From positions 22,115,033 to 22,179,032 of the forward strand of contig CM049309.1 of the NCBI GenBank assembly GCA_026874595.1: a stretch of DNA of 64,000 nt. The letters are read 5' to 3'. Numbering within the stretch: the stretch's first letter is position 1; each line of letters begins with the position of its first letter. Below, in pieces: positions 38,920 through 59,600 of this stretch. The notes under the pieces were generated by a model, which searched no databases, had not been told where the DNA came from, and saw nothing but the letters and a program-made list of their open reading frames with translations. The stretch is from Sipunculus nudus (taxonomy: Eukaryota > Annelida > Sipuncula > Golfingiida > Sipunculidae). Both the position numbers and the translations under genes were made by a program.

Positions 38920-40262
38920 CAACAGTGTTTGTGTGTTTTTTATCTGTGCACATATCTCAGATGCGGTATAACATAGCAGCCTGAAATTTTGCTTGGCATA
39001 CATATTGGATATCTGTCTCATAAACAAGACTGGTGGTGCCACCTACAATTGATTTTGAGAAGTAAACTCTATTGCACATATCTCAGGAGCGGTTTTACAT
39101 ATCGGCGTGAAAATTATCATGTCCGTAATTCTTACGCTCCCGAGGCAGCAGAAATCTTGCACTTCTAAAGAAGCAACTGATTTTCACGCTGCCAGCTTTG
39201 ACCGTTTTATGATATATTTAGACATCAGATGGCGGTTCGTTGTCCGCTGAAATAAACGTGCGTATGATGTGACAAGCAGCCAATCAGATGCCAATAAACA
39301 AACACTCGACAGGCATCCTGGCTCCGCCCATTGCTGCGCTTCAAGCGCCGCTTGATGAGTTTCCGGTCGAATTAAAATTGCTCCCTCTGCATTCTCGCAT
39401 CATCGACCGATTGGAATATGACATTATGACTGTGTTAGCGTAGCCATGTATCTGTTGTCTGCAGAACTGAAACAAGCCAGCGAGGTGTGCACGCAGCCTT
39501 TGTTGTTACGTTTCGTTTGAATTACATCTCACCGGCCGAGCATCCTATGTGTCAAAGGCCCTAAGCAAACCACGTCAGGGGCAATTCTCTCTGAGCCTGT
39601 GGCCTGTTTAGACAGTTACGCGGGGCGATGAGCTGTCACTCAAAACGAAATAAACATGATTGGCTCCGTTTATGGCTCGCTTGGCTTTGTCTTCCAGCAC
39701 AAGGTCTCATCTGATTGGACAAAAATACAGTGCTCCCCTCTGGTGTAGCAATACAGGATACGAGGTCATAACAAACAGCGCCTTACGATATGGGTAGTGG
39801 CCCTATAGGTAAAGCGCTGTGTAAAGAGCGTAGTAATTCTTAGAAAACTTTATCAATACAGTACTGGTGGTACCACCTACATTTTGTTTTAGAGTGGCAT
39901 GCATCTGTGCATCCATTTTGGATGAAAAGCACACATATCTCAGGAGTGGTTTAATGTAGTGGCCTATAATATTGCGCGTCTAAACATTTTAGATAGCGTT
40001 CTCATACATAAGACTGGTGGCGACACCTTTAGTCCATGCACCTGTCTCAGGAGTGGTTTGACGTATTTGTCAGAATGTGTCATGTCCATAGATCTTGGAT
40101 TGCTTAATTTCGTTAAAGAGACAGTGTGGTACCACGTTTTTTTTGTTTATTTAGTGGACTACATCCAACCACGTATCTCAGGAACAGTTGGATGTCTTGA
40201 GCTGGTTTATCTTGTACAAAAGACTGGTGGGGCCGCCTACACTAATTTTACATGATATCCAT
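38920..40262 (+). repeat. Second diverged tandem series, interrupted by an insertion
   Basis: The motif CACATATCTCAGGAGYGGTT, paired with AAGACTGGTGGTGCCACC, recurs near 38945, 39070, 39935, 40045 and 40165. The 700-bp segment 39133-39832 has been inserted into the series. Non-coding. Confidence 0.5.
39133..39832. mobile_element. 700-bp insertion with 8-bp target-site duplication (hAT-like size)
   Basis: The insert begins TACGCTC and ends GAGCGTA (7-bp inverted ends). It is flanked on both sides by GTAATTCT (39125-39132 and 39833-39840). It is CpG-rich and contains no ORF. Eight-base duplications are typical of hAT elements; with such short ends the superfamily call is tentative. Confidence 0.6.
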
Positions 40263-40805
40263 CCGTGCTTCTAGTATGATTGAAAATCGCTCAAGGTCAT
40301 TTTCATAAATATGGTACCATTCTCCACTGAACATGATATGTGGTGCTATCTGTGTAGTATGTCAGTATGGAGCGGTAACAAGACAAGACCTATTTAAAGG
40401 TTGCATTGGCAAAGTTCGGGATACTTTAGCATCTCGAGTGCTAGAAATTAAATTTCGAGAAAACACATAAGGATACATTAAGTGCCTCATTAAGTCCATG
40501 ATATCTGATTCGACTAATAAACAGTCTCGTTTCATCTTTAATCAGTCTCCTTTTATGTTCTAGTTTTTAAGCAGTCAATGTTAATATGTCAGTAAAATGT
40601 GAGTTTTTTAACAGAAATTAACAAACATTATACTAATAAGGGATACGAAGAGTAGGACCAGACCATTTTCTGCACTACCTGCTAACTGTACTTGCTGAAC
40701 CGAGCGTGACGTCATCTCTGTGCATGGAGAGAAGGTGTGAGACCTTTCAATACGGATGGTTGGGGGGAGGGGGTGGGAGAGTGGTCCCAGGTGTAGAAAC
40801 TTATA

Positions 40806-40860
<55 letters not shown>

Positions 40861-40869
40861 TTATATAAC

Positions 40870-41260
40870 GTAGGTAAAGATAAAGAGTGACGCCTTTTAG
40901 ATAGACTAACGAGCTTTCGAAGTGCGCAGGCTTCTTCGTCAGGTGGGAACGTGTAGAGAGATGTTTATATATGGTGGAATGATAATGTATAGAGTATGTG
41001 ACGCCCACACAGGCCTTCATGGTTATAATCAGGGGCGGATACAGGAATTGAGAATAGGGGGGGGGGGGCTCACATTGCACTATGCACTCGATATATTGTC
41101 GTTTCATCATATACAACAATTCGCTATACGTTCCCACTTACCACCTGACAAAGAAGCCTATGCGCTTCGAAAGCTCGTGTGTTAATAAACAAGTTAGTTT
41201 ATCTATAAGGCGTCACTCTTTATCTTTACCTTCGCTTCTACTACAGACTAACACGGCTAT
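40870..41260. mobile_element. Head-to-head pair of Penelope-like repeat ends
   Basis: A minus-strand copy (about 40870-40995) and a plus-strand copy (about 41090-41260) share CGTTCCCAC, CTGACGA or CTGACAA, CTTCGAAAGCTCG and GGCGTCACTCTTTATCTTTA. The plus-strand copy ends ACTACAGACTAACACGGC followed by TATACCAC. Between them lies a fragment of the AGGGGCGGAT MITE. The layout resembles the inverted pseudo-LTR ends of Penelope-like elements, whose terminal sequences often hold hammerhead motifs. Confidence 0.4.
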
Positions 41261-41553
41261 ACCACTTATAATATATATATATTTTTATATATATGAGTAA
41301 CTCTGCATATACTTCGTTTTGGCGGTATTGTTTATTTACCGCGCTGCCCCTGTGGTTTGGTGTTCTGATTGAATAAATTTGTATACATGACAAAACTCTA
41401 ACTCGTGACTGTCCCAGATAAAGGATCCCAAAATGCTTACACAGCTACAACATAATCACCGCGTGTTTTCTATGACTCCGTCTCTGCATGTACTGTCATC
41501 GCGTGTACATGGTCCGCCCTGGTTTAACGGAGGTTTCCCGTCCTTCATGGTGA

Positions 41554-41647
41554 GTTTAACCAGACATAATGATTAATGACATGAAGTTTAACCAGACATA
41601 ATGATTAATGACATGAAGTTTAACCAGACATAATGATTAATGACATA
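41554..41647. repeat. Perfect 32-bp tandem triplication
   Basis: The unit GTTTAACCAGACATAATGAT + TAATGACATGAA occurs at 41554, 41586 and 41618 without visible differences, indicating a recent event. Confidence 0.85.
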
Positions 41648-42715
41648 TGGATTCACTTCTTGCCGTCACTTTGTTTCGTCTGTATATTTTATATTGATTT
41701 AAGTGTTGACACGGTCAGAGACCCAGCCTGTCTTTTGAAAAAGCGCGCAGAGGTAACATAGTCCGACTGACAGTCACAGCACTGTTTCATGTGGTCGTTC
41801 ACCCTAGCCGTGTTGTTAATTTATACTGGTATGTAAATAAAAGTGAGGAGGTAGTTCCTAACAATTAAAGGAGCTGTGATGGGCACGGAAACCTATACGC
41901 CTCATATAAATATATGTTTAACTTTTCGGAAACACAAAGCTATATTTTATAACACAATAAGTATATACATGTTTCCACACTAGTTTATAGTAAATAAATG
42001 TCGGCATTTCTGACAATTTGACGTTTAAGAGCGTCTAATAGATGCGCTTATAATACATAAACAATGGCGGAACAAGGAGGGGGGGGGGGGAGTCAAGGGG
42101 GTCCGGAACTCCTCCTTTGCAGCATGCAACCTTTTTTTTTTTTGGGGGGGGGGGGCGTATCTGGCCTGCCCCCCCCCTTTGGATCATGGGACGTTATTTT
42201 TTAGGTTTCTTATTAGTCTCCTGGGTTTGACCCTTCCCTTTCCAAAATTCTGGATCTGTCCCTGATAAATCAGTTATCACAATATCATCCTGTACACGTG
42301 CGCTGTGCATGGTTGTTGACCACGCGACAAAAATGTGTAGTCTTCTCTGAGGACACATGGTGGCGTTGCGCTCCCCTCCCCCTCCCGCGCACACACAGGG
42401 CATTTTTGTCGCGCAGGAGTCGAATCGGGACATTCATGTGAAAGCGAGTTTGTAATCATTTGCATTCTATCTATGTACTTGCTGTCTTGAGAGTAACCTG
42501 TGTATTTTATTATGATCATTAGTAGGAAATACATGGTGACTTGAGCTACCACTTGTGCATCGGGTTTGAATCAATACGGTTGACGAAGCGGTGTCGCAAA
42601 AAAAAAAATAGTCTGCCTACAGAAGATTTCACATGTATACATATGTAAATACACTCACAGTGTGATCGTGTTTGCTGTTAGACAGTAAAAGTGATCGTTC
42701 GAGTATAGTTATTTT

Positions 42716-42823
42716 TTATATATATATATATATATATACAGCTTAGGACTTCAACACACCTTATTGTGTTCGAACAAGTCCTTAACTGTATATGTTTCTT
42801 CTAAACCCCATTTTTTTACAATA

Positions 42824-42903
<80 letters not shown>

Positions 42904-43254
42904 ATATATATATATATACATACAGGGTTTTAGCTTACTTGAGTGCCGGCTAAATTTAGCGAACATTATCGAACCAAGGGGCTTAAGTCACGGCCGGGGG
43001 TTCAGGAGCCACTCGGTTTCGGAATATATAAGCTTTATATTTGCGTTGTTCTATGTGTTATAACTATTTTAATGATTATTTTGGCTCCAAATTTTGTATA
43101 AATTTAATGCAGTTTTGGATAATTAATTACCAAAATTTTATTGCTAGTAGCTGTTTTTTACAGTCTTTAAGATCTTTTGTGGCAGTGGGTTGCAAGTGGC
43201 AGAAGCCCGTCCCAGCTACCCCCAACCGGCGCCGACCGGCATGGCTATAATCCT

Positions 43255-43303
<49 letters not shown>
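42716..43303. repeat. Cluster of TA microsatellites
   Basis: TA runs at 42716-42739, 42826-42917 (three blocks separated by TAATATA) and 43257-43303. The sequence between them is non-coding. Confidence 0.9.
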
Positions 43304-43306
<3 letters not shown>

Positions 43307-43385
43307 CGGTATTAAAATATTAGCCCAATAAATTTGTTATATAACCGTGTTGTATGTGCGTGATTGTATATGTTCTTTCCTCTGA

Positions 43386-43472
43386 ACAGAATGGCTATTC
43401 TCACGGACAATTGCCATCCAGACAATCCGACTGCCAGAAATCTCATATTTAATAAGATGACTCATTTTGCAG
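43386..43472 (+). other. Possible 5' non-coding exon of the SLC46-like gene
   Basis: The coding exon of the transporter begins after an acceptor (ttgtattacag, 43755) with only 15 nt before its ATG, so an upstream exon is required. The nearest good donor is tgcag|gtgagc at 43472/43473. An ATG at 43391 is open up to that donor, but the splice would put it out of frame with the transporter, making it at most an upstream ORF. Confidence 0.35.
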
Positions 43473-43770
43473 GTGAGCGTTGTTCTGCACCACTGATGTC
43501 GGGGGCAGGACATCCTCTCAACATGGTTATGAGGGACCATCTCTAATTATCATTACACTTTGATTTACCTGTCATCTCGACATTTGTAGGTGTTGCATGA
43601 CCCTATTTGTTTGCATAACTTATTATTTGGTGATTTGTTTTTGTTATACCAAAGGCATCATTTCTAGCATTTTCACTTGATGATCGGGCACATGATGTTA
43701 CTTTTGTTGGTTAGTCTGATTAATAAAGGGCTTAATCTTTTTTCTTGTATTACAGACAAAGTGCAACGCT

Positions 43771-51974
<8,204 letters not shown>

Positions 51975-52261
51975 ATCTCACAGGTGAAAGGTATCAACAA
52001 CTGTAACAGTTTGATTTTCCTTAAGAGTACACTAAGAGTACATTAAACAAACATTCATGCAAGCAGCGGCTGCAGTGAACGCTATATGGAAGAAGTGACT
52101 GTAATAAGACAGCCTTTGGCTCTCATTAGCATATTATAAAGATGGGTAAACCAGAAGGCTGCTGCGGAGACTGCCCATAGCTGTTGTTGATATATAGACG
52201 GCCAAGATATTTATATATTTGTACAAACACACACACACTCATATATATCTATAGATATATG

Positions 52262-52432
52262 GTAATAAGTGGTATAGCCGTGTTAGTCTGTAGTATACAT
52301 TGTCGTTCCATCATATAACATCTCTCTACACGTTCCCACTTAATTACCACCTGACGAAGAAGTCTTTGTACTTCGAAAGCTCGTTTGTTAATAAACTAGT
52401 TAGTCTATCTGAAAGGTGTCACTGTTTATCTT

Positions 52433-52435
<3 letters not shown>
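52262..52435 (+). mobile_element. Penelope-like repeat end, third copy
   Basis: It starts GTGGTATAGCCGTGTTAGTC (inverse of the tail seen at 41225-41260). It continues with the same CCACCTGACGAAGAAG, CTTCGAAAGCTCG and GTTAATAAACTAG segments as the pair at 40.9-41.2 kb, and runs into a TA array at 52437. Non-coding. Confidence 0.45.
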
Positions 52436-52486
<51 letters not shown>

Positions 52487-52748
52487 TTTAATCAAAGTAA
52501 TACACATAGAAATTTAATGCAGGGGAGCATTAATAGTGTATCGTATACAGTTAGTTTTACTTCATTTACTACAGAACTGTTTCGTGAGTGCAGCTGACTA
52601 GGCGGCTCACTCTTCAGGTACTGAGCTGATCATTTGCTGAATTTGCAGTCCTTATCTGAGTTTATCTCAAAGCTGTATAGTTGTTTAAAGGTAAATCCGA
52701 GAGTCAGTAAAATATACAAACGCTATTATGTAGTTTGACTCGTGGACC

Positions 52749-52796
<48 letters not shown>

Positions 52797-53319
52797 GAGC
52801 ATTTATTTCATCTTATTCTTCACATTTGTATGCAGGCATCGGAAGATCATGATCGGATATGGAGTCTGACCCATCTTAAGTAAATATTTTGACGGGCCCT
52901 TTGTCCAGAAGTTCGACAAATGATTCGTTATATATATTTTCCTTTAAATATAAAAGCCGTGTATAGTTACAATATAAAATGGTTGCTCAATCAAACCGTT
53001 TGGTTCTTATAAATTAATCACACTTGCTTCCTCCGGTGCCCGGGCTAATGGTTTAACATAGGTATTCAAATGGACCCCTACGATAGTTCTTACAGAATCA
53101 TCTATGTACTGACATATTTTACTCAATAAGCATTATTCATTTAGTGCTCATATATCAATGGCGTGTACCAACACATCAACGCCTACATGAATATTTATTC
53201 TGAGCACATGACTGAAGTACTATTTTTTTTATCCGTTCGGACCAGGCGTTGGTATGAAAGAGATTTTATGATTAGAATGAACTAAAGGTTCACAGTTTCT
53301 TAACATACTCTTCCATCAT

Positions 53320-55330
53320 TGACAAAGTAGCACCTTTAAAAAAAAAGATAAAATATGGACCAAAGTGGGAAAGACCATCTTGGCTTGAAAACACAATTAA
53401 ATAAGAAAAGGCAGTTATGAGACGAAGTGAACGTATTTGGAAAAGACTGAAGAATCAGCAGAGTTTGGAAGAACTTGGTTTACAGAGAAAGCATTTTTGT
53501 CGGACAGTTTGTAGGAAATTTAGAGAATATCACCAAGAGATTTTTAACAGCTGTAAATCTATTTATAAGGATGTATATAAACATGCATATAGATTACTTT
53601 TCAGGAAGGAAGTAACATTTCCAATAAGTGATGATGTAGAGATTGCTAAAAATTTCAATATGTCTTTAGTGAAAAAATTGAGAAAATCATGAATTTACTG
53701 AACAGTCTGCCAACAGGAGTTGATGAGCACCTCTACATTGAGGCGGAATTTAGTACTCAGATGAAATTTTATTGCTTGCAACAATAACCCCTCAGCAAAC
53801 TAAGGAACTAATAAGTAGCCTTGCTACTAAGAGCTGTGAGCTGGATCCGTTTCCTACTCATCTCCTTAAATCAAACCTTGGGGATGTAATTCCTATCATT
53901 TGTCTAACAGTCAATAAATCACTGAGTGAAGGAGGGTCCCCTGAAGATCTCAAAGTAGCTTTAGTGCGCCCTCTTCTGAATTAGGCTGGTTTAAACACTA
54001 ATGAACGCAACAATTTTAGACCTGTCTCGAATTTGCCATACCTTGGTAAAATAATTGAAAAAGCGGCCTGTAATCAATTATATCGCATGCCAAGAAAACT
54101 GGAAACATGGAGAATTAGGAGCAAATACCAGAAATAGGGGTACTAAGACGGCTCTCTGTGATGTGATAAACAATGTTTACCAGAAAGTAGATACAGGAAG
54201 GGTGGTCTGTCTTATTATGCTGGACTTATCAGCCGCTTTTGATATCTGCAGGAAATGTGATGTTACCTTTCATGGTTACGCGGACGATCAGCAGTTATAC
54301 TGCTCATTTGATCCATTGGACAAAATGAACATTCATGAGACTTTTTCTAGATTAGAAGAGTGTATATAATCCATTCGATCATGGATGAGGGTAAACAGAT
54401 TTAAAATGAACGAAGACAAGACTGAAGTTATTATGATTGGTACCATTCTAATCGTAGAAATTGCAGGATCTTAGAGTAATGATTGGTGATGATATTATCC
54501 AGCCAACTTAATGTGTAAGAAACCTTTGTTTTTATATTGGTAGGGCTCTCAGTGGTAGAGAGCATAAAAGTAAAGTATGCTCCTTCTCATACCTATTGTT
54601 AAAACGACTGTGTAGAGTGAAACACTATAGATACAGATACAAGGAAAATTTTAGCTCAAGCATTAGTCATGAGTAGGGTCGATTATTCCAACAGTCTACT
54701 CGTTGGTGCGTCCCAGAAGGAATTGAACCGTTTACAGTGTATTCAGTATTAACATGTGTGCTCGCTTTGTAACAGGTCTAAGAAAGTATGACCGTATCAC
54801 GCCCTCGTTGAAAGCCCTTCACTGGCTGAAAATTCCATACAGAATTAAATATAAGATTCTAGTATTAACGTTTAATTGTATTGAAGAAGCAGCACCAGAA
54901 CATCTGATTGAAGCTCTTAAATTAAATTATAGTAAACGTTTGATGTCAGCAATAGTTGGAGTGTTACCGATCCCTGGCAGGTGTAATTTGTCTTGAACTC
55001 TACACGGGTGTTTTGTACAGGTAGCTCCCAGGCTTTGGAATGCTTTACCTCAGAGCCTTAGAAACACAGATGACATGTCTGTTGAATTATTTAAGTTAGG
55101 ACTAAAGACTCATTTATTTAAACTCTGTAATGACTGTTAAACTTTGACTATTAGAGTATAAAAATGCGCTATATTAAGTGATAATTGTAATTGTAAAAAT
55201 TGTAGTAGCTGCCTCATCTGGCCCGTTAGATAGCACGCAGGATGCTATTACTGTTTAAATTTTGTTTGTCTATGTCGCGAAATATATGGTGAAACATCAT
55301 GCAGTGGTGTGGACTTAATGAATGAATGAA
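53320..55330 (+). pseudogene. CR1/L2-like non-LTR retrotransposon, decayed reverse transcriptase
   Basis: Fragments in several frames follow the usual order: IDKVAPLKKK and MRRSERIWKRLKNQ linker; ELDPFPTHLLKSNL; NNFRPVSNLPYLGKIIEKA; VVCLIMLDLSAAFD; the catalytic box GYADDQQLY; SIRSWMRVNRFKMNEDKTEV; ARFVTGLRKYDRITPSLKAL followed by HWLKIPYRIKYKILVLTF; ALQSLRN-type tail with LGLKTHLFKL. The stretch between LDLSAAFD and the YADD box is deleted (about 100 residues missing compared with the family). Stops and frameshifts are frequent and no endonuclease is present. The end at 55317-55330 is a (TGAA) repeat typical of CR1-group 3' ends. The copy is dead. Confidence 0.8.
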
Positions 55331-56134
55331 ATATTTATTCAGTAATATATACCCTCAGTTCCATATTTCCAATGCATATGTCATACAATAAAAATAATAA
55401 ATTGTACATTTCTAAATGTTTACAGTTTAAATATAAAATGCAAATTTTACATAATTCTATAGGTTGCCCTTTTGCTATCATCAGTGAGAATTTTTTAGAG
55501 ACAAAAGGTTGACTTATATAATAACATTTTATAGACGGGGCAAAAACTGACATGATACGAGACCGTGAAGGACATTGAGGGTATGCAACTCTAAAATCAA
55601 ATCCGCAAACACGGTATCATTAATCGCGAGAACATATGGTCATCATCGTCTCCATTTTATGGTTTGGATGGAAAATAATGGGACGTCTATGGTGATCATG
55701 TCCTCATAGCAAGCGTGGAAAACGTTATTTTCAAACAAATGATTTTATTTCCACCTAAATTTCATAGTTATCATGTGAAATCCTGCTGGCCTGGATTAAA
55801 ACAATATAAATGTTTGGGGGGATCCCAACCCTGAGATGGAATCGCCAATATTACAAGGCAAGTAAAACCCTCCGCACAGGGTCAAGATCTATTGGGGGAA
55901 ATCATACGTCCCAGCATTTGCTTCTTCACCCGACACGCTACTTAAGCGGCCTCGAGGTAACCGCTATATATAAACATGGCGGACCCCATGGACCTGAAAC
56001 ACCCGAAACTCCTCGGCTGAATTCGTATTCCCCCGAGAACACCCGAAGATGAAGCGAGATGTTCCGAGTTGGACCGGACGTCACCCTAGAATCACACCCA
56101 TTAACCAAACACGTGTTTAAATCTGGTGTTACGT
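55331..56134. other. Intergenic DNA after the LINE remnant, nothing recognised
   Basis: Short ORFs on both strands have no recognisable domains, and no terminal repeats were seen. Confidence 0.35.
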
Positions 56135-56540
56135 GGTATTTTTTTCCCCGCTTCCTTGGAAGGAACGGGGACATTGATTTGGGTTTGTCTGTTTGTCCAT
56201 CTGTCTGTCTGTCCGTCCGTCAGGTATTTTGTTTCCGTGCGATAACTTTCCTAAATTTTATCCGATTTCATTCAAATTTGGTTTAGTGATTGCTCTCATG
56301 CTTACCTTGGTTGGGATTGGTTTTGGAGCGTCTGTCTCACAAGATAAAAATACAACATATTTCATTGTTTATATGATGAATCAGATAAGTTTCACTAATC
56401 ACCAACTGGTGTCTCATGCATGGAAATAAAATACTTGAATTTTATGCAGTAACTGCCAGGTCCTGCCATCTTTTGAGCGTGGTTAAAACTTTTTTACTTG
56501 CCACATAATTTAAAATCATCTCGGACTTGAATGCGAAAGC
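56135..56540 (+). mobile_element. Possible fragment of a fifth CCGTCCGTC-headed element
   Basis: It opens with a hairpin, TCCCCGCTTCC and GGAAGGAACGGGGA, then GGGTTTGTCTGTTTGTCC and CTGTCTGTCCGTCCGTC. AAAGCGGG near 56534 inversely matches part of the 5' end. No 3' hairpin was recognised. Non-coding. Confidence 0.4.
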
Positions 56541-58959
56541 GGGTGACATAAATTTGAATTTGCTTGTTTGTACACACTACACCGCCATGTCAACAATATC
56601 ACGCCGCAGTGAAGTTCCTCTCGTTTACGAAATTAAAAAAAAAATAATATTCTTGTTTATCGTTATATTTGGAATTAATATTGAAAATGCATGCTCAATA
56701 TTTGCTCAATTGTCTTCATTATTGTAATTGACAATACCCATACGCATCAGATCTTTTTCGGCGTGAAAGAGTGTTAAGTGCATGAGCGTATCCGTAGTTA
56801 TGCCCAGTCATAGATAGACCTGTGTGGAGAATGGGCAAGTGAGCAAGCTTTCGGAGAATATTCCAAATAGTTCATTTTAAGAAGGGGTGGCAGGGTGGTA
56901 GTGCAGGTTTCATTAGTTCATGTGATGACTGGTCATGTTCCCATGGAAGTTTGTCACTTTTTCGCAACTCATTTGTTTAAAGTTGTATTCACAATGACAA
57001 CTGACTTTTTTGGCGTATTGCAAACGGTAGCACACCATTGACATGAAGCGGGGAGGAGATGAGAGGTACTGAACGCAAGCCTTACAATGCGCTGTGCGAC
57101 AGTCGCTGGGGGTTCGATCTGTGAGGGGTTGTCTTCCGACGATTATGGGCGTTCTTTCGGTCATCAAAATGTAAATTATAATATTATAATATTAATGGAA
57201 AAAATTGGTTTGGATTTGTAAAAGGCCTATCAAAAATGTCTTTTGTTCTGACTTAACCGAACTGATTTTATAAGGCCCATCCGTTATGAATGCTGGAGAT
57301 AAGTAATGTTTTACGTATATGTGGTCGTCAAGGTCACAAGTGAAAGCGGTATGGAGACGTTATCCATCCGGATAGTAAGCGGGCTATGTGGAAGATGGAA
57401 AAAAGGGTGGTGGGTCGTCCAATGAGGCGTGATGAAAGGCCAAATACGGACATCCTGAATATATTGATGAGCTGTTGAGCACAGCCTATACCATTGCAAA
57501 TTACTAATTCATGGTACGGCGTGCAAAGCTTTACGCTTGAAGGCCTTTCATTGCATATATATGTCTTGTGTCGCAACAATGCAACATACATAAATCGCAC
57601 CAGTCTGAAACGAGAAGAACCTTTTATTTTTTTTATCAAGATACCCTTCTAAAACTCCATTCTGTCACTGTTTTATCACTTGTTCTGAGCAGGGCTGTGT
57701 GATTCAGGACTCACCTTTTGAACGATCGGAACACGAAATAACCTTCAAAGCGTAAGTTACTTTATTTCGTTCTCTGGGAGACATGCAAGGTATAAATTGT
57801 AGTAAGATGTTTGAGGAAAACGACTTTGAAGCTCCCCTGCTGTTTTTATTATCTTTTTACTGCAAAACCTTCCTTTACATAAACATCGCCATTAGTAAAT
57901 TATACAAAAAGCAAGGTTAAATGTCTGCAAAAAAAGCTTTGCCAGCATGATATAAAATCATATTAAGTTTGCCAAATTTGCGAATATCGCACAATTCATG
58001 GATCTGTACGATGAAATATTTCTTTTAAATTCCCATTTTAGCCAAGTCATAAACCTAAACAAATTTAAGGCCAAATGAAATACATATTTGTATGCAAGAT
58101 TAGTCGATTTGCACTCTCGGGTTTGTAAGGACTAGTTTCTTATTGATATTCTCAATTTGGTCGCTTTGTCTTTGTCTGACAGGTAAAAATAAACTTTACC
58201 TTCTAAATTCTCCCGTCTAGCTCTTTCATGCTAGACTAGCCATATTTTATTCTTAGATAAAATGCTGTAGTTCTAGATACTGAGAAAGTGCATTTAAGCG
58301 CCCCAAGTTTGGTATTATGAAAGTTAAACTATGTTGCCTGCAAAGCTGTTTGGTTATGAAGCAGGCTATGAACTTGGGTCTGCAGAATCAATTTAAATAA
58401 ATTATATTTTTCTAAAAAGATCTTAACAAAACGCCTAAATGGATGCATACTAACAATTTCTTAGTAGCATGATTCTTTAGGACAATTTTTTCGTTGACCA
58501 AGATGATTCTATCAAAGCTTTAGATTTTACTACCGCATGGGTAATTGAAATCGATTTTAAAATGACAGAAGTCAGCATTACAAGTTTCATGTTTAAAGTG
58601 ACCAACATTTGCTGGACCGTCCAAGGAAGTTCCACAACAAACTTGATAAAAACAGCACACGGGGAGGTTTTTTAACGAAACGACGTGATACACAATATGT
58701 TTCTTGTGTGTAATTGCCTGAGAAATTAATGATCTAACTCGCTTATGTGGAGTGCATCATCAGACTTTATGAGTAGACTTTTATGCACGGCCAGGGTGCA
58801 GAGATACAAAACAATGCACACAGAAATCTAATTGCCTTCAACACTCTCTCTGAAAGATTATATCGGCCCGGAGTCTGAGAAGGTTAGTTGCAAATAGATA
58901 ACGACTGTAGTGTCCATAATGGAAAGGCGCCACTAATATTGGATAAAATGCAATGGCTA
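56541..58959. other. AT-rich intergenic DNA, nothing recognised
   Basis: No exon-like conserved peptide, RNA gene or clear repeat was found. A short (ATATTATA) motif lies near 57177-57195. Confidence 0.35.
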
Positions 58960-59600
58960 AATAGTGGACACGGAGATGTATTTCCGTAGGAATTTGATGC
59001 CCAAATTGCGAAAATGACTGATTTAGCATAAACATGATATGAACTTATGAAAAATGTTAGGTAACAAATTTTCAGATCCCTCTAACACCGAAAATCCAAG
59101 ATGGCCGCCTGTTTGGGATAAAGTGTACTTGCACGTGTAATAGATCGACGTTTTCTTATAAATTAAATACGATAGTGCTTGCTTTCAAATTATTTGCACT
59201 TAAGCTGATGAATGAATGCAGTTTATTATTTTTCATGAACCCTATGACCCCAAGGAATCCAAGATGGCCACCAAAGCAGTCTTAATATATAGTCTTTATA
59301 TAGAGATAATGCTATAGTACTGTAAATGTCGCTTAAACCTTCATGATATTGGATAGATTTATACGTTTTTGAATGTGTTCTGTTGATTGCAACTAAAAAG
59401 GAGTTCTTATGAGCTCTGTCACCCCAGGGAATCCAAAAGGGCGACCATGTCAATCTTAACATAAAAATAATGATAAAAAATAGTGTAACTGTTGCATAAA
59501 ACTTAATTATATTAGGTAATTGGATCGATTTATACTTTTTGAATGTATTCTGTTAATTGCAACTAACCAAGAGTTGTCGGAAGCTCAAAGAGGCAGCGAA
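58960..59600 (+). repeat. Diverged tandem repeat with AATCCAAGATGGCCGCC motif
   Basis: The motif AATCCAAGATGGCCGCC, AATCCAAGATGGCCACC and AATCCAAAAGGGCGACC recurs at about 59092, 59256 and 59430, roughly every 170 bp. The first unit has an inverted relative at 63010-63165 (ATCTTGGATTTTTAGG, TTGGGCATTAAATTCCTACG). Non-coding. Confidence 0.55.

Noticed and set aside
43391-43472. Coding first exon for the SLC46-like gene
   Set aside because: Splicing to 43756 places this ATG out of frame with the transporter; at most an upstream ORF.
54055-54369. Separate gene encoding a YADD protein
   Set aside because: It is the internally deleted middle part of the CR1/L2-like reverse transcriptase spanning 53320-55330.
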